From: Desulfocapsa sp.
Lineage (GTDB): Bacteria > Desulfobacterota > Desulfobulbia > Desulfobulbales > Desulfocapsaceae
NCBI GenBank assembly: GCA_029934915.1
Contig: JAOZLI010000118.1
Location: 1-8,144 of the forward strand
Reading direction: 5' to 3'
DNA: 8,144 nucleotides
The position numbers were made by a program, and so were the translations under genes. This document shows positions 6,068-8,144 of this stretch, piece after piece (position 1 is the stretch's first letter; each line of letters opens with the position of its first letter). Under the pieces are notes generated by a model. That model searched no databases. It was given only the letters and a program-made list of their open reading frames with translations, and had not been told where the DNA came from.

Positions 6068-7134
6068 ATTTTGAAGAGGAAATTCAGGCAAATGACAGAT
6101 TAGTGGCACCGGAACCCATTGCTTCCGAGTCTGCCCCTGATCATGCCCTGCGTCCCAAGAGTCTTGATGAATATGTTGGCCAGGAGCATCTTCGAAAAAG
6201 CCTGGGAATCTTTATCCAAGCTGCCAGAAATCGTGGTGAAGCACTGGATCATGTGCTGTTTCATGGCTACCCGGGTCTTGGTAAAACCACACTCTCCTAT
6301 ATCATTGCCAATGAAATGGGGGCTGGAATTAAAGTTACTTCAGGACCAGTTATCGAGCGTCAGGGTGATCTTGCCGCAATCCTCACCAGTCTTCAGGAAG
6401 GGGACGTCCTCTTTATTGATGAAATCCATCGTTTGAACCACACCGTTGAAGAAATTCTCTATCCTGCCATGGAAGATTTTCAACTTGATCTGATTATTGG
6501 CCAGGGACCGGGGGCCAGATCTGTGAAAATGGATCTTCCCAAGTTTACCCTGGTTGGTGCTACCACTCGAACAGGGTTACTCACTCCTCCCTTACGTGAT
6601 CGCTTTGGTGTTATTTTACGTCTGGAATTATATGAACCGGAAGAGCTTGTTCGCATAGTTCAGCGTTCGGCCTCTATTCTTGGTATGCAGGTGGACGCAG
6701 AGGGGGCCCTTGAACTTGGCCGCCGGTCTCGCGGTACTCCCAGGATTGCAAACAGATTGCTGAGACGGGTGCGAGATTTCGCAGAAGTTGGTCAGCATCC
6801 CATTGTGAATGCAGAAGTTGCTGACGCAGCACTTCTCATGCTTAATGTGGATCGTTTTGGTCTTGATGATATGGATCGTCGCATTATGCTTTCTATTATT
6901 GATAAATTTCAGGGTGGCCCCATTGGTCTTGAAACCTTAGCCACTGTGGTATGCGAAGAGAAAAACACCCTGGAAGATGTGTATGAGCCTTTTCTTATTC
7001 AATCTGGATTCCTCACCAGAACTCCCAGGGGTAGAATGGCAACCTTGAATGCCTATGAACATTTTAAACGCCCCCTTCCAGGAAACAGAAAACAGCATCC
7101 GGGCCTCTTTGATGGTCTGAAAAATGGAGACTGA
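6064..7134 (+). CDS. ruvB: RuvB, Holliday junction branch-migration AAA+ motor
   Basis: ATP-driven hexameric helicase that pumps DNA through the RuvA-bound junction. It has 356 aa, longer than E. coli (336) by about eight residues at the N-terminus and a lysine/glycine-containing tail after about 338. Visible motifs are Walker A GYPGLGKT (68-75), Walker B VLFIDEIH (115-122), sensor 1 GATTRTG (165-171), arginine finger Arg180 (PLRDRFG), sensor 2 Arg227 ([13 protein letters not shown]) and the winged-helix DNA-contact segment RTPRGRMAT (319-327). The second Walker A residue is Tyr69 where most RuvB proteins have Pro (GPPGLGKT); the Lys-Thr pair is intact, so activity is expected. The ATG overlaps the ruvA stop by four bases, indicating translational coupling. 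panB begins three bases after the stop. Confidence 0.97.
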   Translation: MNFEEEIQANDRLVAPEPIASESAPDHALRPKSLDEYVGQEHLRKSLGIFIQAARNRGEALDHVLFHGYPGLGKTTLSYIIANEMGAGIKVTSGPVIERQGDLAAILTSLQEGDVLFIDEIHRLNHTVEEILYPAMEDFQLDLIIGQGPGARSVKMDLPKFTLVGATTRTGLLTPPLRDRFGVILRLELYEPEELVRIVQRSASILGMQVDAEGALELGRRSRGTPRIANRLLRRVRDFAEVGQHPIVNAEVADAALLMLNVDRFGLDDMDRRIMLSIIDKFQGGPIGLETLATVVCEEKNTLEDVYEPFLIQSGFLTRTPRGRMATLNAYEHFKRPLPGNRKQHPGLFDGLKNGD

Positions 7135-7137
7135 AGC

Positions 7138-7977
7138 ATGGCAAAACGCAAAACAGTAGCCGGTATTTTACAGATGAAGCAGTCGGGTGAGAAAATAACC
7201 ATGCTCACCGCCTATGATGCCGCCATGGCAGCGATGCTGGATGCAGCTGACGTTGATGTGCTGCTGGTAGGAGACTCCCTTGGTATGGTGGTTCTTGGTT
7301 ATGATTCCACCGTGCCTGTGACAATGGATGAGATGATTCATCACGCTTCTGCTGTTCGTCGTGGTGCCCCCAATGCCTTTGTGGTGGGCGACATGCCCTT
7401 TGGCTCCTACCAATCAGGAACACGGGATGCCATTTTGAATGGTGCTCGCTTTTTAAAAGAAGCTGGTTGCGACGCTGTAAAACTTGAAGGGGGATTTGAG
7501 GTCTGTGAAACGGTCACTGCTCTGGTACAGGCAGGGATTTCTGTTGTCGGCCACATAGGCCTTACACCTCAAACCGCAACACAGCTTGGTGGCTATAAGG
7601 TTCAGGGACGCGATATTGAATCCGCCAGAAAAATGATTGAAGAGGCGCGAGCTCTTGAGAAGGCAGGGGCCTTTGCTCTTGTCTTGGAATGTATCCCCGA
7701 TGAACTTGGCAAAATCATTTCAGAAGAAATAACAATTCCAACCATTGGAATCGGTGCTGGAGTTCATTGTGATGGTCAGGTTCTTGTTACCCATGATCTT
7801 TTGGGGATGTTTGATAAATTTATCCCCAGTTTTGTGAAATCTTATTGCACCTTGGCTCCCGCCATAAAAGATGCCATCCATCAATACAACAGTGAAGTTC
7901 GTAGTGGTGAATATCCTGATGAAGCGCATAGCTTTTCCGGGCAGTCGAACTTGAGAGAGTTGCTCGTAAAAACCTAA
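7138..7977 (+). CDS. panB: PanB, 3-methyl-2-oxobutanoate hydroxymethyltransferase
   Basis: Ketopantoate hydroxymethyltransferase transfers a one-carbon unit from 5,10-methylene-tetrahydrofolate to alpha-ketoisovalerate, the first committed step towards pantothenate and coenzyme A. It has 279 aa (E. coli 264), with a (beta/alpha)8 barrel. Metal-site residues are Asp46 (VGDSLGM), Asp85 (VGDMPFGSYQ) and Glu117 (VKLEGG). The proposed catalytic base is Glu184 (LVLECIP). The IPTIGIGAG strand (200-208) and the HDLLGM loop (219-224) are intact. The ATG lies three bases after ruvB with a ribosome site GGAGA (7126-7130), so it is probably read on the same transcript. panC and panD, the usual partners, are not in the window, and there is no obvious functional link to the ruv genes. 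The C-terminus is slightly longer than typical and basic at the end. Confidence 0.96.
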   Translation: MAKRKTVAGILQMKQSGEKITMLTAYDAAMAAMLDAADVDVLLVGDSLGMVVLGYDSTVPVTMDEMIHHASAVRRGAPNAFVVGDMPFGSYQSGTRDAILNGARFLKEAGCDAVKLEGGFEVCETVTALVQAGISVVGHIGLTPQTATQLGGYKVQGRDIESARKMIEEARALEKAGAFALVLECIPDELGKIISEEITIPTIGIGAGVHCDGQVLVTHDLLGMFDKFIPSFVKSYCTLAPAIKDAIHQYNSEVRSGEYPDEAHSFSGQSNLRELLVKT

Positions 7978-8144
7978 ACTTTAGATGGCTAAGTGTAGTG
8001 GCTCATAATAAGTGCCATTAAGATAATTACCGCTGATAAAAGAACGCAACACTTCTACAAAAAACTCTTTCGTCTTAACTCGCAACATAACAGGAATAGT
8101 GTTTACTTGCAGTTTTGCTTAAATGGTTGGAACGGCCAATGGTA
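7978..8144. other. Noncoding tail after panB; no terminator or gene supported
   Basis: AT-rich sequence after the panB stop. ATGGC near 7985 and GCCAT near 8015 could pair, but the loop is about 24 bases and no T-run follows, so I do not call a terminator. The sequence TAAGTG occurs twice here, and CGCAACA occurs twice further on, without a clear pattern. The minus strand has one short open frame running in from the right edge, too short to identify. Confidence 0.5.

Noticed and set aside
8079..8144. Minus-strand open frame entering from the right edge
   Set aside because: It has about 22 codons with no recognisable sequence and no adjacent terminator; it cannot be told from chance.
1..8144. 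CRISPR array, tRNA, rRNA, insertion sequence or defence system
   Set aside because: No regularly spaced direct repeats, cloverleaf, transposase or known defence domain was seen on either strand.

Overview
The window is a piece of bacterial chromosome of moderate GC, gene-dense and mostly made of conserved genes. Two PilT-type ATPases, a PEP-CTERM surface protein and a compact yebC-ruvC-ruvA-ruvB cluster suggest a Gram-negative, pilus- and exopolysaccharide-making bacterium. The protein styles fit a deltaproteobacterium (Desulfobacterota, perhaps Desulfobulbales-like). That placement is inference from protein style; there is no rRNA here to test it.

Layout. Bases 1-56 may be the tail of an upstream gene with a basic C-terminus. 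Bases 170-2319 hold two tandem plus-strand PilT-family ATPases, five bases apart, which align without gaps over about 340 residues at roughly half identity. Bases 2320-2517 are a convergent intergenic region with one hairpin oriented for the pilT pair and a better terminator for the opposing gene. Bases 2518-2958 (minus strand) encode a small secreted PEP-CTERM protein. Bases 2959-3417 are AT-rich and divergent, with only weak promoter candidates. From 3418 to 7977 runs a plus-strand series: rlmE (23S rRNA 2'-O-methyltransferase), yebC, ruvC, ruvA, ruvB and panB. Most gaps in it are under 20 bases, and ruvA/ruvB overlap by four. The last 167 bases show no supportable gene.

How the genes work together. 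The PilT pair should power type IV pilus retraction. The PEP-CTERM protein would be sorted by an exosortase, which is not in the window, to the exopolysaccharide/outer surface. RlmE and YebC act on the ribosome and translation. RuvA and RuvB form the Holliday-junction branch-migration motor, and RuvC cuts the junction. PanB makes ketopantoate for coenzyme A and is probably co-transcribed only by position.

The two most notable features are these. (1) The PilT paralogs have lost different histidines of the His box, and the first also has an altered Walker A. (2) A 31-bp-arm palindrome built of seven-base units lies in the only large gap of the ruv series, 12 bases before the ruvA start, and is open in the ruvA frame. 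No clearly new multi-gene system was found; most of the window is ordinary conserved chromosome.
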